A stretch of DNA of 20,665 nucleotides from NCBI GenBank assembly GCA_012965625.1, contig DTSC01000450.1, forward strand, positions 1-20,665, written 5' to 3'. Both the position numbers and the translations under genes were made by a program. The notes under the pieces were generated by a model that was given only the letters and a program-made list of their open reading frames with translations, was not told the DNA's origin and did no database searches. Positions 8,942 through 16,707 of the stretch are shown piece after piece. Position 1 is the first letter of the stretch, and every line of letters begins with the position of its first letter. The stretch is from Flavobacteriales bacterium. Lineage in GTDB: Bacteria > Bacteroidota > Bacteroidia > NORP154.

Positions 8942-8945
8942 GGGG
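8935..8945 (+). other. Small GC hairpin around the stop codon
   Basis: CCCC and GGGG flank the TAA stop of the preceding gene, giving a four-pair stem with the stop codon as the loop. No T-run follows, so it is unlikely to be an intrinsic terminator. It may be chance, because the C-run comes from Ile-Pro codons. Confidence 0.3.
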
Positions 8946-9052
8946 CTTTAAGAGAACTAAATGTGTTTTTTTACGTATAGTCATTTCTTAAGAGGTTTGG
9001 TTTATGCGTTTTTATGGAAGGAAGGAATTAAAATAAGATTATACTTTTAGAA

Positions 9053-11542
9053 ATGCCTTTCAATAATATGAGAGGGCTTGAAAAAGTGAAACCACATTTA
9101 TTGAATCTAAATAGGAAAGTGAAACTGAAAAGACATATACGAGAACTTATTGCCTTGTTTTTTCTCTGTTTTTGGGCACATTCTTCATATAGTCAGGATG
9201 CAACAATTGATTTGGTTAGTATTGTAACTAAAGATACTTTACCCATAACCGATTCAATAATTACAGATACTTTAAATACAACAGAACCAACGTCAAATCA
9301 GGAAACACCACCAAATCTAATTAGTATAGTAAGTAAAGACACCATCCCTTCACCAATTCCTGCAATCGAGGATTCTTTAGATCCTGCAGAACTACCATCG
9401 CTCCAAGACACAGCAACTAATTTGATCATTAATGAGAGTGAGGAAACAATACTTTCGCCAAGTTCTACAACCGAGGATTCTTTAATACAGGAAAAACAAT
9501 TAGCTGATACGAGCAAAGTAGAAAAGTCTCAAAATGAAAGTCCTGAATATATTGAACCCAAGCCTGACAACCCTGCTTTGATTGGATATCCAGAAAAGAC
9601 ATCTTTATTTCATCCCATCTTAGGTCTAGGTGGTGGTTGGTTAATGTATATGGGAGATCTAATACCTGTTGATGCTACCAAGAAGATTAATAATAATTTA
9701 GGTCTTAATTTTTCAATCTCTACGCAGACCAATAAATACCTGACGGCAGGACTATATTTCATTAAAGGTAAAATCACCGTCGATGAGAAATCACCAACAA
9801 GAAATTTAAATTTTCAATCTAAAATAACTTGCGGAGGCTTATATATTAGTCATAATTTTGCTAACTGGATTCCTCCAACAAGCAGGATTACCCCTTACAT
9901 GTCTCTTGGTTTTGAAGCATTTGAATTTAATTCTAAAGGTGACACCCTGGACGCTAATGGGAATTCTTATTATTATTGGAAGGACGGTAGCATTAGAATT
10001 GAACCTGAATTAGGAACAAACCCTAATGCGGCAACTACAACAATGGATTATTTATATGAATCTGATCTCAGAGAAGCAAACTTAGATGGCCTGGGAAAAT
10101 ACTCTCAATTTTCTTTAGCAGTACCTATAGGAGTAGGAATCCAATTTAAGATCACAAAAGAACTTCAATTAGATATAGGAACATCACTGCATTTTACTTT
10201 CACAGACTTATTGGACAATATTAGTGATGAAGGCAGAGGACTAAGAGAAGGTGAAAGCGATCTAGAAAAGTTATTGTACACATCGTTATCTTTAAGGTTT
10301 TATATTCCTAGTGATGATGAAGAGGAAATTAAACTAGATTCAATAATTCCTGTTTTGGATGAAGATACACTTGAAACAGACCTTACAGACACAGCTATCG
10401 TTGTTGCAGACGCTGACTCTCTTGAAGTAGAAGTTGCAGACACAGCTATCGTTGTTGCAGACGCTGACTCTCTTGAAGTAGAAGTTGCTGACATAGCTAT
10501 CGTTGTTGCAGACGCTGACTCTCTTGAAGCAGAAGTTGCTGACACAGCTATTGTTGACGTGGGCGAGGACTCTCTTGAAACAGAAGTTGTTGAAATATCG
10601 GACAGCAGTTATCAACTTGAGACATTACCATATGTTGAAACAGAACCTGAGCTAGATTCAGTATGGACCGTATTGCTTGGTACTTTCCCAAAAGGAGAAT
10701 TCCCTTCAAAAGAGTTTACAGACCAGATTCTAAGCATGTCGGAAGTTCAAAGTGTAGTTATCAATGACACTACTTTTTATATTAAGGGCCTGTTCAATAA
10801 TCCTGGAAAAGCAGAAGCCTCTAGGCTAGACATTACTGATAATACATCCATTAAAAACAGTCAAGTTGCTCTCTGGCTACCAACATTTAACACCAATATT
10901 AAGCTCGATGAAGATATAGTCCCTGAAATAATTGAACCTGAAGCAATGGTTGATAATACAGAATTTGTGTTTAGGGTTCAGTTAGGTGCTTTTAGCAAAC
11001 TTATTCCCACAGGCTTCTTTAAAATTGGAGACGTTGTAATGATCCCAGGGAAAGATGGGCTTTATAAATATGTTACCGGCGAGTTTTCAGAATATGAAAA
11101 TGCATCCTTACACAAACAAAAAATGATAGATAAAGGCTTTGATGACGCATTTATAGTTGTTTATAGAGGAGGAACACGAGTAACACTATTAGATGCTGGG
11201 ATATATCCTGATAGTGTAGCAGCAACCACCGCAAATGCTAAGGAATTCCAGATACAAGAACCACAAGATACTACCAAGGTTGAATTTAAAATCCAAATTT
11301 TTGCCTCTCAAGATCCAATATATATAGTGCCTGCAAATTTCAAAGGGCTAGAAAATATTGAGGAATATAAAGATGAGGGTCTATATAAATACACCTTTGG
11401 AATTGCTGAAGATTTTGAATATTCAAGAGATGTTTTATTGAATCAGATGAAAAGGCTTGGTTATCAAGATGCTTTTGTGGTTGCATTCATAAATGGCAAA
11501 CGAAGAAGCATCCTAAAAGCGCATGAGTTTATAAACAAATAG
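9053..11542 (+). CDS. Outer-membrane beta-barrel protein with three SPOR-like modules and internal repeats
   Basis: The 829-residue protein is exported: a signal peptide spans about residues 25-48, ending SYSQD, preceded by a basic extension. A Thr/Pro/Asp-rich region (54-180) with 35-residue repeats follows. Then comes a small beta-barrel (about 187-420) with alternating strands such as GVGIQFKITKELQLDIGTSL and an aromatic end RFYIP. An acidic linker with 17-residue repeats (429-513) leads to three related modules at about 535-610, 637-712 and 743-829. The last two carry the SPOR-like pattern RVQLGAF or KIQIFAS, LYKYxxG, DAF(I/V)V and a final G(T/K)R. A reasonable model is an outer-membrane anchor whose periplasmic tail binds peptidoglycan or partner proteins. 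I do not recognise a named gene. A 111-base gap separates it from the upstream gene, which shares the module. Confidence 0.78.
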   Translation: MPFNNMRGLEKVKPHLLNLNRKVKLKRHIRELIALFFLCFWAHSSYSQDATIDLVSIVTKDTLPITDSIITDTLNTTEPTSNQETPPNLISIVSKDTIPSPIPAIEDSLDPAELPSLQDTATNLIINESEETILSPSSTTEDSLIQEKQLADTSKVEKSQNESPEYIEPKPDNPALIGYPEKTSLFHPILGLGGGWLMYMGDLIPVDATKKINNNLGLNFSISTQTNKYLTAGLYFIKGKITVDEKSPTRNLNFQSKITCGGLYISHNFANWIPPTSRITPYMSLGFEAFEFNSKGDTLDANGNSYYYWKDGSIRIEPELGTNPNAATTTMDYLYESDLREANLDGLGKYSQFSLAVPIGVGIQFKITKELQLDIGTSLHFTFTDLLDNISDEGRGLREGESDLEKLLYTSLSLRFYIPSDDEEEIKLDSIIPVLDEDTLETDLTDTAIVVADADSLEVEVADTAIVVADADSLEVEVADIAIVVADADSLEAEVADTAIVDVGEDSLETEVVEISDSSYQLETLPYVETEPELDSVWTVLLGTFPKGEFPSKEFTDQILSMSEVQSVVINDTTFYIKGLFNNPGKAEASRLDITDNTSIKNSQVALWLPTFNTNIKLDEDIVPEIIEPEAMVDNTEFVFRVQLGAFSKLIPTGFFKIGDVVMIPGKDGLYKYVTGEFSEYENASLHKQKMIDKGFDDAFIVVYRGGTRVTLLDAGIYPDSVAATTANAKEFQIQEPQDTTKVEFKIQIFASQDPIYIVPANFKGLENIEEYKDEGLYKYTFGIAEDFEYSRDVLLNQMKRLGYQDAFVVAFINGKRRSILKAHEFINK
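9212..9511 (+). repeat. Three 105-base in-frame repeats (35 residues each)
   Basis: Copies begin at 9212, 9317 and 9422. The first two open with L(V/I)SIV(T/S)KDT(L/I)P and copies two and three share (T/I)EDSL at the same internal position (17-21). The third copy is truncated or decayed after about 30 residues. They encode the disordered, Thr/Pro/acidic region after the signal peptide. Divergence at DNA level shows this duplication is older than the 51-base repeats in the same gene. Confidence 0.75.
10337..10591 (+). repeat. Five 51-base in-frame tandem repeats (17 residues each)
   Basis: Units begin at 10337 (degenerate), 10388, 10439, 10490 and 10541. The core unit reads DTAIVVADADSLEVEVA. 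The copies at 10388 and 10439 differ by a single base, the one at 10490 by a few, and the outer copies are diverged. This pattern indicates recent expansion in the middle of the array. The repeats encode an acidic linker between the barrel and the first SPOR-like module. Confidence 0.95.
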
Positions 11543-11599
11543 CAATATTCTCAAATATTAATTTTCTGTCCAAACCTATTTATCTACTGCCATATTTCA

Positions 11600-11607
11600 T
11601 ATATTTG
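11600..11607 (+). promoter_or_regulatory. Bacteroidota-type -7 element upstream of the DUF1573 gene
   Basis: TATATTTG matches TAnnTTTG, the -7 consensus of the Bacteroidota primary sigma factor, and lies about 46 bases before the ATG at 11654 in a 111-base intergenic region. No clean TTTG -33 box is seen about 19-21 bases upstream, so this is tentative. Confidence 0.4.
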
Positions 11608-11653
11608 CACTCTCTTATTTAAGAAAGGAGCGCTAAATTAAAAATCGCAAATA

Positions 11654-12199
11654 ATGAACGATATAAAAGAGCAAATAAAAATCGTGCTCCTGGTAATTAT
11701 AGCTGGTACCCTAATCATAGAAATGGTAATGTCACCCGCAATTAATGATGACAATAATGAAAGCCCTGAAATAGTTTCTGCACAAACGCAACCTGTGAAT
11801 GCAGCTCAAAGTTTGAACAATACCCCAAATCCTCTGGTACAGGAAGCTGTAAAAATAGAAAAACCTAAAGGACCTTTGTCAGTTATCTCTTTTGATGAAG
11901 AAACATTTGATTTTGGTAATATCAAACAAAATAGTACTGACAACAAGCATGTCTTTAAATTTACTAATAAAGGTTCAAATCCATTAATAATTTCAAATGC
12001 AAAAGGCTCTTGTGGCTGCACAGTGCCTCAATTTCCAAAGGAACCAATCCCTCCAGGAGAAACTGGCGAAATTGTGGTAGAATATAAACCTGGGAAACAA
12101 AAAGGTAACCAAAGAAAAACTATAACTGTTACAGCAAATACAGACCCACCTGATACAAGAATTGCTATAAGTGCTATTGTTGAAGAAGCTCCTGAATAA
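11654..12199 (+). CDS. DUF1573 domain protein, membrane-anchored or exported
   Basis: The 181-residue protein has a hydrophobic segment at about residues 7-25 (signal anchor or uncleaved signal), a Gln/Asn/Pro-rich linker, and a C-terminal immunoglobulin-like DUF1573 domain at about 80-178. Hallmarks are FDFGNIKQNS, HVFKFTNKGSNPLIISNA, the GSCGCTVP motif with its two close cysteines, and PIPPGETGEIVVEYKPG. The family is very common in Bacteroidota envelopes; its biochemical role is not known, and the fold resembles ASH/MSP-type domains used for protein contacts. It follows the SPOR/barrel gene by 111 bases with its own promoter-like element. A periplasmic or surface location is likely. Confidence 0.88.
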   Translation: MNDIKEQIKIVLLVIIAGTLIIEMVMSPAINDDNNESPEIVSAQTQPVNAAQSLNNTPNPLVQEAVKIEKPKGPLSVISFDEETFDFGNIKQNSTDNKHVFKFTNKGSNPLIISNAKGSCGCTVPQFPKEPIPPGETGEIVVEYKPGKQKGNQRKTITVTANTDPPDTRIAISAIVEEAPE

Positions 12200-12453
12200 T
12201 TTAGCAAGAAAAAAAACAATAAATAGCAAGATCCAAGCTTTAGAAATAAAGAACCGGCCTAAGCCTTCATTTCAGAGTCTTGCAAGGTCAGCTATTATAT
12301 TAATTCTTATGCGATTGAATAGAATTTAATGAATCGCAACAAGTGGTTTTTTATGTAACTTTTTTTTAATAGTCTATAAGTTTTCTTAAATTGCAGTCTA
12401 GTAATAAATTGTTATAAACAAAGAAAGTATTTTCTCTCTTTAGGGTGTTGATT
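12200..12453. other. 254-base intergenic region
   Basis: No gene is supported here. The region holds an inverted repeat with a 7-base arm (TGCGATT at 12310-12316, AATCGCA at 12332-12338), followed by T-rich stretches at about 12346-12370. No convincing promoter consensus was found before the propeller gene. A reverse-strand open frame covers part of it but shows no protein-like features. Confidence 0.5.
12310..12352 (+). terminator. Possible terminator after the DUF1573 gene
   Basis: The arms TGCGATT and AATCGCA pair over seven bases with a 15-base loop, and a run of six T follows eight bases after the stem. The long loop and the spacer before the T-run make this a weak candidate. It lies about 110 bases past the upstream stop codon. 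Confidence 0.25.
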
Positions 12454-13473
12454 ATGAGCAAATTGCCTTTAATATTAATTTCTGCCTCTCTAATATTTAA
12501 TGTTGTAACAATAGATGTTTGCGGACAAGACTCAACAATAAAGGATAATAATGAATGGGTATTATACCAAAAAGCCAATTCTGATCTTCCAGACAACAAT
12601 GCGCTAAAAATTATTCTGGATAAAGAAGACAATAAATGGATTGCTACTGAAAAAGGCGGTTTAGTTAAATTGAAAGGTGCCGATTGGACCATCTTCCAAA
12701 CTAATAATTCTTTGATCCCACATAATTCAATTTACGCTATAGCAATAGATGAAAATGATGTTAAATGGGTTGGAACTTATGGCAATGGCCTCTCAAGGCT
12801 GGATGACAAAAAGGAGGCTGAGGACACTTGGTTCACAAATTTCAATACCACAAATTCCTTATTGCCTCATGATTGGATCCTTTCTACTGCTATTGACAAA
12901 AAAGGAGACCTATGGGTAGGGGCAGGAGACCAAGGGGTAACTAAATTTAACGGAACGGAATGGTATAGTTTTAATACGTTGAATTCAAAAATTCCAAATG
13001 ATGTAGTAAATTCAATAGCTGTTGATAGCAAAGGCAACAAGTGGCTCGGAACCGAAGAAGGTGGATTAACGAAATATAATGAAAATGGTTGGGTAACTTA
13101 TAATACAGAGAATTCAAAAATTCCAAGCAACTGGATTCTAACAGTTTCAATTGATAAAGATGATAATGTTTGGGTTGGCACTTTGAATGGTGGAATAGCT
13201 AAGTTTGATGCTGACACAACCTGGAATATTTATAATATGTTTAATTCAGGATTACCAAACAACTCTGTATATTCAATAGCTTTTGAAGAAACTGGCACAA
13301 CATGGATAGGAACTGGAGGTGGAGGGCTTGTAAAGTTTGACGGTAGAAATTGGGAAGTCTTTGACCACTCAAACTCTGAATTACCTAAAGATTTTGTTTA
13401 TACTGTAACTGTCGATTCTGACAATATTAAATGGGTTGGGACATGGAAAGGTGGTATTATTAGATTTAAATAA
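12454..13473 (+). CDS. Secreted seven-repeat propeller protein (two-component-regulator-propeller type)
   Basis: The ATG at 12454 gives a clean signal peptide (basic start MSK, hydrophobic core, end near CGQD at about residue 24); a GTG at 12445 would add three residues. The mature part is seven repeats of about 41-46 residues, each with the pattern W-x-x-(Y/F)...NS-x-(I/L)P...(I/V)D......W(V/I/L)GT..GG(L/I)..(F/Y). This is the Reg_prop pattern, and seven copies would close a beta-propeller. In Bacteroidota the repeat usually forms the periplasmic sensor of hybrid two-component systems or SusR-like regulators. Here the protein ends right after the seventh repeat and has no membrane, kinase or DNA-binding domain, so it is a free secreted propeller, perhaps for ligand or protein binding. 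The function is unknown. Confidence 0.85.
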   Translation: MSKLPLILISASLIFNVVTIDVCGQDSTIKDNNEWVLYQKANSDLPDNNALKIILDKEDNKWIATEKGGLVKLKGADWTIFQTNNSLIPHNSIYAIAIDENDVKWVGTYGNGLSRLDDKKEAEDTWFTNFNTTNSLLPHDWILSTAIDKKGDLWVGAGDQGVTKFNGTEWYSFNTLNSKIPNDVVNSIAVDSKGNKWLGTEEGGLTKYNENGWVTYNTENSKIPSNWILTVSIDKDDNVWVGTLNGGIAKFDADTTWNIYNMFNSGLPNNSVYSIAFEETGTTWIGTGGGGLVKFDGRNWEVFDHSNSELPKDFVYTVTVDSDNIKWVGTWKGGIIRFK

Positions 13474-13605
13474 TAGACCCCAATATCTTCTTTCAATATA
13501 CTTCTAACTTTGTTGAAATCGGAGAAATCAAATTGTATCTTGCTTAAGATATAAAGTCCTAGGAAGCAAGCCTTCTACCATCCAAAGTAATTTTACTAGA
13601 AAAGA
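13474..13605. other. Intergenic region between convergent genes with an orphan -7-like element
   Basis: These 132 bases hold a TAACTTTG match at 13505-13512 on the plus strand, with no plus-strand gene downstream before the opposite-strand symporter, and the AT-rich hairpin at 13533-13554. No open reading frame with protein character was seen. Confidence 0.35.
13533..13554 (-). terminator. Hairpin between convergent genes, possible terminator
   Basis: TATCTT and AAGATA (13536-13551) pair around a GCTT loop, extended by a G-T pair and two A-T pairs to a nine-pair stem. It lies 52 bases past the stop of the minus-strand symporter gene and 60 bases past the propeller stop. On the minus strand a weak T-containing stretch follows. 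The stem is AT-rich, so confidence is low. Confidence 0.3.
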
Positions 13606-15156
13606 TTAGTCTGTGATTTTTCTGTCTGGCTCTATATTATTTGTATTCTTACTTTTAGAAAAGCTGATCAAGAAAAGTGCACCAAAAGAAATCAAGGCAT
13701 TATAAATAATGAGTTCTGCACCGAATTGATAAGTTCCAAACCAATTAATCAGGCCTGCATTTGTCAAATACCATAAAGATCCCAGTATTATTGGAACTAA
13801 TGAGCATACAATGGGCACCCAAATATCCTTTAAGGACCTTCTTGTTAATATCCCAAAAAAGAAAAGTCCAATTAATGGGCCATAAGTAAATCCGGCCAAT
13901 TTGATTAATAACCAAATGGCCGCATCATCTGATGTTCTTCTGAGTATAATCACAGTTAACATCAAGATAAAAGACATCAAGATATGGGTAATCTTTCTCG
14001 TTTTTTCCTGCTGTGATCTTTCCTTTTTCTCAACATTTAAAAAATCAATTGAAAAAGATGTGGTAAGGGATGTTAATGCTGAATCTGCACTGCTATAGGC
14101 AGCCGCTATCAACCCAAATAGAAACAAAATACCAGCGATAGTCCCAAGATCTCCCTGTTGGGCAATTTCTGCAAATAAAAGATCTGTTCTACCCTCCGTT
14201 ACAAGGGCATGCTCTCCAATTCCTGTTTGTTCATAATACATATAAAGCAGAGCTCCCAAAACAAGAAACATCAGATTAACAATAACAAGAATCCCTGCAA
14301 ATGACACCATATTCAACTGAGCAGATTTCAAATTCTTGCAACTCAAGTTTTTCTGCATCATATCCTGATCCAAACCAGTCATTCCTATAGTGATAAAGAG
14401 TCCACCCAAGAAATGTTTCCAAAAATAATTTGCTGACAACCAACTATCAAAATAAAATATTTGAGAATACCCACTTTCTTTAATGCTAATAATAAGCCCT
14501 CCCTGCTTCTCAAGTTCAAGGGAATTGCCAATTAAAAATAAAGTTAATATTAACGAGGCAAGCATAAATCCGGTTTGTACCGTATCGGTCCATACAATAG
14601 TTTTTATTCCACCTTTGTTGGTATAAATCCAAATAAGTAATATAGAAACTACAACAGTAATCTCAAAAGGGACACCCATCTTGTCAAACAGAATCAACTG
14701 TAATACACTAGCAACCAGTAATAAACGGATAGAAGCACCAATAATTCGAGAAACTAGGAACAATGCAGATCCTGTCTTATAGCTCCAATATCCAAACCTG
14801 GTTTCCAGATATGAATAAATTGAAGTTAAATTCATCTTATAATATATTGGCAATAAAACATATGCAACTACGAAATACCCTACCAGGTATCCAAAAACCA
14901 TTTGCATATAGCTGAATTGTCCTGTAGCCACTAATCCTGCCTCTTTTGAATAGTTTGCTACTGCTCCGGGGACAGAAATAAATGTAATCCCCGATAATGA
15001 CACTCCTATCATGCCAAATGCGACAACAAACCAAGGAGATTTTCGGTTACCAAGAAAAAATGAATTATTATTGGCACCCCTCTCAGTAATACGAGATATC
15101 CCTACTAGAATAACAAAATAAACAGCTATTAAGAGAATGACAATTGTTGGTGACAT
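13606..15156 (-). CDS. Sodium:solute symporter (SSS family)
   Basis: The 516-residue protein has about 13 hydrophobic segments, the expected number for the SSS/SLC5 family. Family marks include SGITFISVPG near residue 54, TDTVQTG near 190, MTGLDQDMMQKNLSCKN around 258-274, and AAYSSADSALTSL around 353-365, where the paired Ser match the conserved Na+ site in transmembrane helix 8. The family couples Na+ entry to uptake of sugars, amino acids, vitamins or similar small molecules across the inner membrane; the substrate cannot be told from sequence. The gene is transcribed away from the decarboxylase gene across a 62-base gap. The ATG at 15156-15154 directly gives the first membrane segment. 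Confidence 0.92.
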   Translation of the reverse strand: MSPTIVILLIAVYFVILVGISRITERGANNNSFFLGNRKSPWFVVAFGMIGVSLSGITFISVPGAVANYSKEAGLVATGQFSYMQMVFGYLVGYFVVAYVLLPIYYKMNLTSIYSYLETRFGYWSYKTGSALFLVSRIIGASIRLLLVASVLQLILFDKMGVPFEITVVVSILLIWIYTNKGGIKTIVWTDTVQTGFMLASLILTLFLIGNSLELEKQGGLIISIKESGYSQIFYFDSWLSANYFWKHFLGGLFITIGMTGLDQDMMQKNLSCKNLKSAQLNMVSFAGILVIVNLMFLVLGALLYMYYEQTGIGEHALVTEGRTDLLFAEIAQQGDLGTIAGILFLFGLIAAAYSSADSALTSLTTSFSIDFLNVEKKERSQQEKTRKITHILMSFILMLTVIILRRTSDDAAIWLLIKLAGFTYGPLIGLFFFGILTRRSLKDIWVPIVCSLVPIILGSLWYLTNAGLINWFGTYQFGAELIIYNALISFGALFLISFSKSKNTNNIEPDRKITD

Positions 15157-15218
15157 GCAACAAAGAAAAAATAATTTACTATAATTACTCTTTCTTTTTC
15201 GAATTTTTGTTCAACAAT
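15157..15218. promoter_or_regulatory. Short divergent intergenic region (symporter / decarboxylase)
   Basis: Only 62 AT-rich bases separate the two start codons, so both promoters must lie here or inside the opposite coding region. A TATAAT-like stretch lies near 15178-15183 on the plus strand, but no full TAnnTTTG element is present on either strand. The shared space would allow joint regulation. Confidence 0.4.
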
Positions 15219-16661
15219 ATGCGTGAAAAAATATTAAAACTAGAAAAATCAGCTTCCCTTTTAGAACCCAAGAAGGAGGAACGTGAAGAAATTCGCAATA
15301 AGGTTGTTGAGTACACAGAAAGGTTTTTAGAAGACATGAAGGAGCATAAGACATTTAATATTACTAAAGACCAAGGGGCTGGTCTTTATGACTACCCTAT
15401 TTCCAACATGGGAATTTCTATAGAGGAAGCTATCCGTATTTTCAAGGATAATGTCGAAATTCCTGGACTGAATCCAGCTTCTGGTGGACACTTGGCTTAT
15501 ATCCCAGGTGGTGGTATCTATCATTCATCTCTAGGAGATTACATTGCAGCCATCACAAATCGATATGCTGGCGTATTTTATCCCTCTCCTGGCGCTGTTA
15601 GAATGACCAATATGCTCATTAAATGGATGGCAGAACTTGTAGGATATCCTCACATGACAGGTGGCAATCTAACCTCAGGAGGAAGTATTGCAAACCTTAC
15701 TGCAGTAATAACTGCCAGAGATGCAAAAAAAATAAAAGGGAACAACTTTCATCGTTGTGTTGTTTATTGCACAAAACACATTCATCACTGTATTGATAAA
15801 GCCATTAATATTGCAGGCATGAGAGACTGTATCCGCAGGGATATTAAGATGGACATGCAATACAAAATGAATTGTGCAGATCTAGAAGCACAGATCATTA
15901 AGGATAAAAAGAAAGGCCTTATACCATGGATGGTAATTGGCTCAGCAGGAACTACAGATGTTGGTGCCATAGACCCTCTATCAACAATTGGGAAAATTGC
16001 TAAACGAAATAATCTATGGTATCATATTGATGGAGCTTATGGCGCTTTCTTCTTATTAACAAAAGAGGGGAAAACAAAACTGAATGGAATTGAATTATCT
16101 GATTCTCTGGTAATGGATCCTCATAAAAGCATGTTCTTGCCATATGGCTTAGGTGTATTACTGGTCAGAAACGCCAAGCATCTTAAATATGCTCACCAGT
16201 TTTCTGCAAGCTACTTTCAAGATGTGATTGATCCAGAAGATGAGATGTCTCCAGCAGATATCTCGCCAGAACTGACAAAACATTTTCGAGCACTTAGAAT
16301 GTGGCTTCCACTTAAATTATGTGGCACTGACCCTTTCACAGCATGCCTGGAAGAGAAATTGCTTTTGACAAAGTATTTTTATAGAGAGATTGGAAAAGTT
16401 GACGGCTTTGTTACTGGGGTAGAACCTGAACTTTCTGTTACAACTTTTAGATATGTTCCAAAAAATGGTGATGCTAATTCTTTTAACAAAAAACTTCTTG
16501 ATGAAATTTTATTAGATGGCCGGATTTTCCTGTCATCTACAGATTTAGATGGTTCATTTTTCATTAGAATGGCCATTCTAGCCTTCAGATCTCATCTTGA
16601 AACCATTGACCTGGCTTTGGAGATAATTAAGGAAAAAACAATCCTTATAAATAACTCCTGA
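15219..16661 (+). CDS. PLP-dependent group II amino-acid decarboxylase
   Basis: The ATG at 15219 is chosen; the frame is open back to a TTG at 15144, but that would start inside the opposite gene and add a non-family leader. The 480-residue protein is a fold-type I PLP enzyme. Visible sites are TSGGSIANL for the phosphate, the stacking His in KHIHHCIDKA, HIDGAYG (His269, Asp271) for the pyridine nitrogen, and MDPHKSMF with the Schiff-base Lys303. The N-terminal part (PGLNPASGGHLAYIPGGG) matches aromatic-L-amino-acid, tyrosine or glutamate decarboxylase relatives. The substrate is not assigned: aromatic amino acids, glutamate, aspartate or diaminobutyrate are all possible. The divergent Na+ symporter could supply the amino acid or export-coupled amine, but this is inference from position only. 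Confidence 0.9.
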   Translation: MREKILKLEKSASLLEPKKEEREEIRNKVVEYTERFLEDMKEHKTFNITKDQGAGLYDYPISNMGISIEEAIRIFKDNVEIPGLNPASGGHLAYIPGGGIYHSSLGDYIAAITNRYAGVFYPSPGAVRMTNMLIKWMAELVGYPHMTGGNLTSGGSIANLTAVITARDAKKIKGNNFHRCVVYCTKHIHHCIDKAINIAGMRDCIRRDIKMDMQYKMNCADLEAQIIKDKKKGLIPWMVIGSAGTTDVGAIDPLSTIGKIAKRNNLWYHIDGAYGAFFLLTKEGKTKLNGIELSDSLVMDPHKSMFLPYGLGVLLVRNAKHLKYAHQFSASYFQDVIDPEDEMSPADISPELTKHFRALRMWLPLKLCGTDPFTACLEEKLLLTKYFYREIGKVDGFVTGVEPELSVTTFRYVPKNGDANSFNKKLLDEILLDGRIFLSSTDLDGSFFIRMAILAFRSHLETIDLALEIIKEKTILINNS

Positions 16662-16695
16662 ATAATCATATTTATGTAAATCGTTTTTAACGTCT

Positions 16696-16703
16696 TATTT
16701 TTG
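16696..16703 (+). promoter_or_regulatory. Promoter-like -7 element directly before recR
   Basis: TATTTTTG fits TAnnTTTG, with TTTATG 19 bases upstream as a weak -33 box. Transcription would start about 5-7 bases downstream, at or beside the recR ATG (16708), implying a leaderless or nearly leaderless message. The T-rich background makes chance matches likely. Confidence 0.3.
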
Positions 16704-16707
16704 AACC

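Noticed and set aside
8935..8945. Terminator at the CCCC-TAA-GGGG hairpin
   Set aside because: The stem is only four pairs and no T-run follows; Ile-Pro codons explain the C-run.
10300..10615. Two overlapping reverse-strand open frames across the 51-base repeats, one Ser/Ala-rich
   Set aside because: They are periodic mirror images of the forward repeat, lack any family character, and lie wholly inside the barrel gene whose frame is well supported.
12366..12692. Reverse-strand open frame of 108 codons spanning the gap before and the start of the propeller gene
   Set aside because: It overlaps the signal peptide and first repeat of a well-supported gene, and shows no domain or promoter.
15144..15218. 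Extended N-terminus of the decarboxylase from TTG 15144
   Set aside because: It would overlap the start of the divergent symporter gene and adds a Tyr/Phe-rich leader unlike the family.
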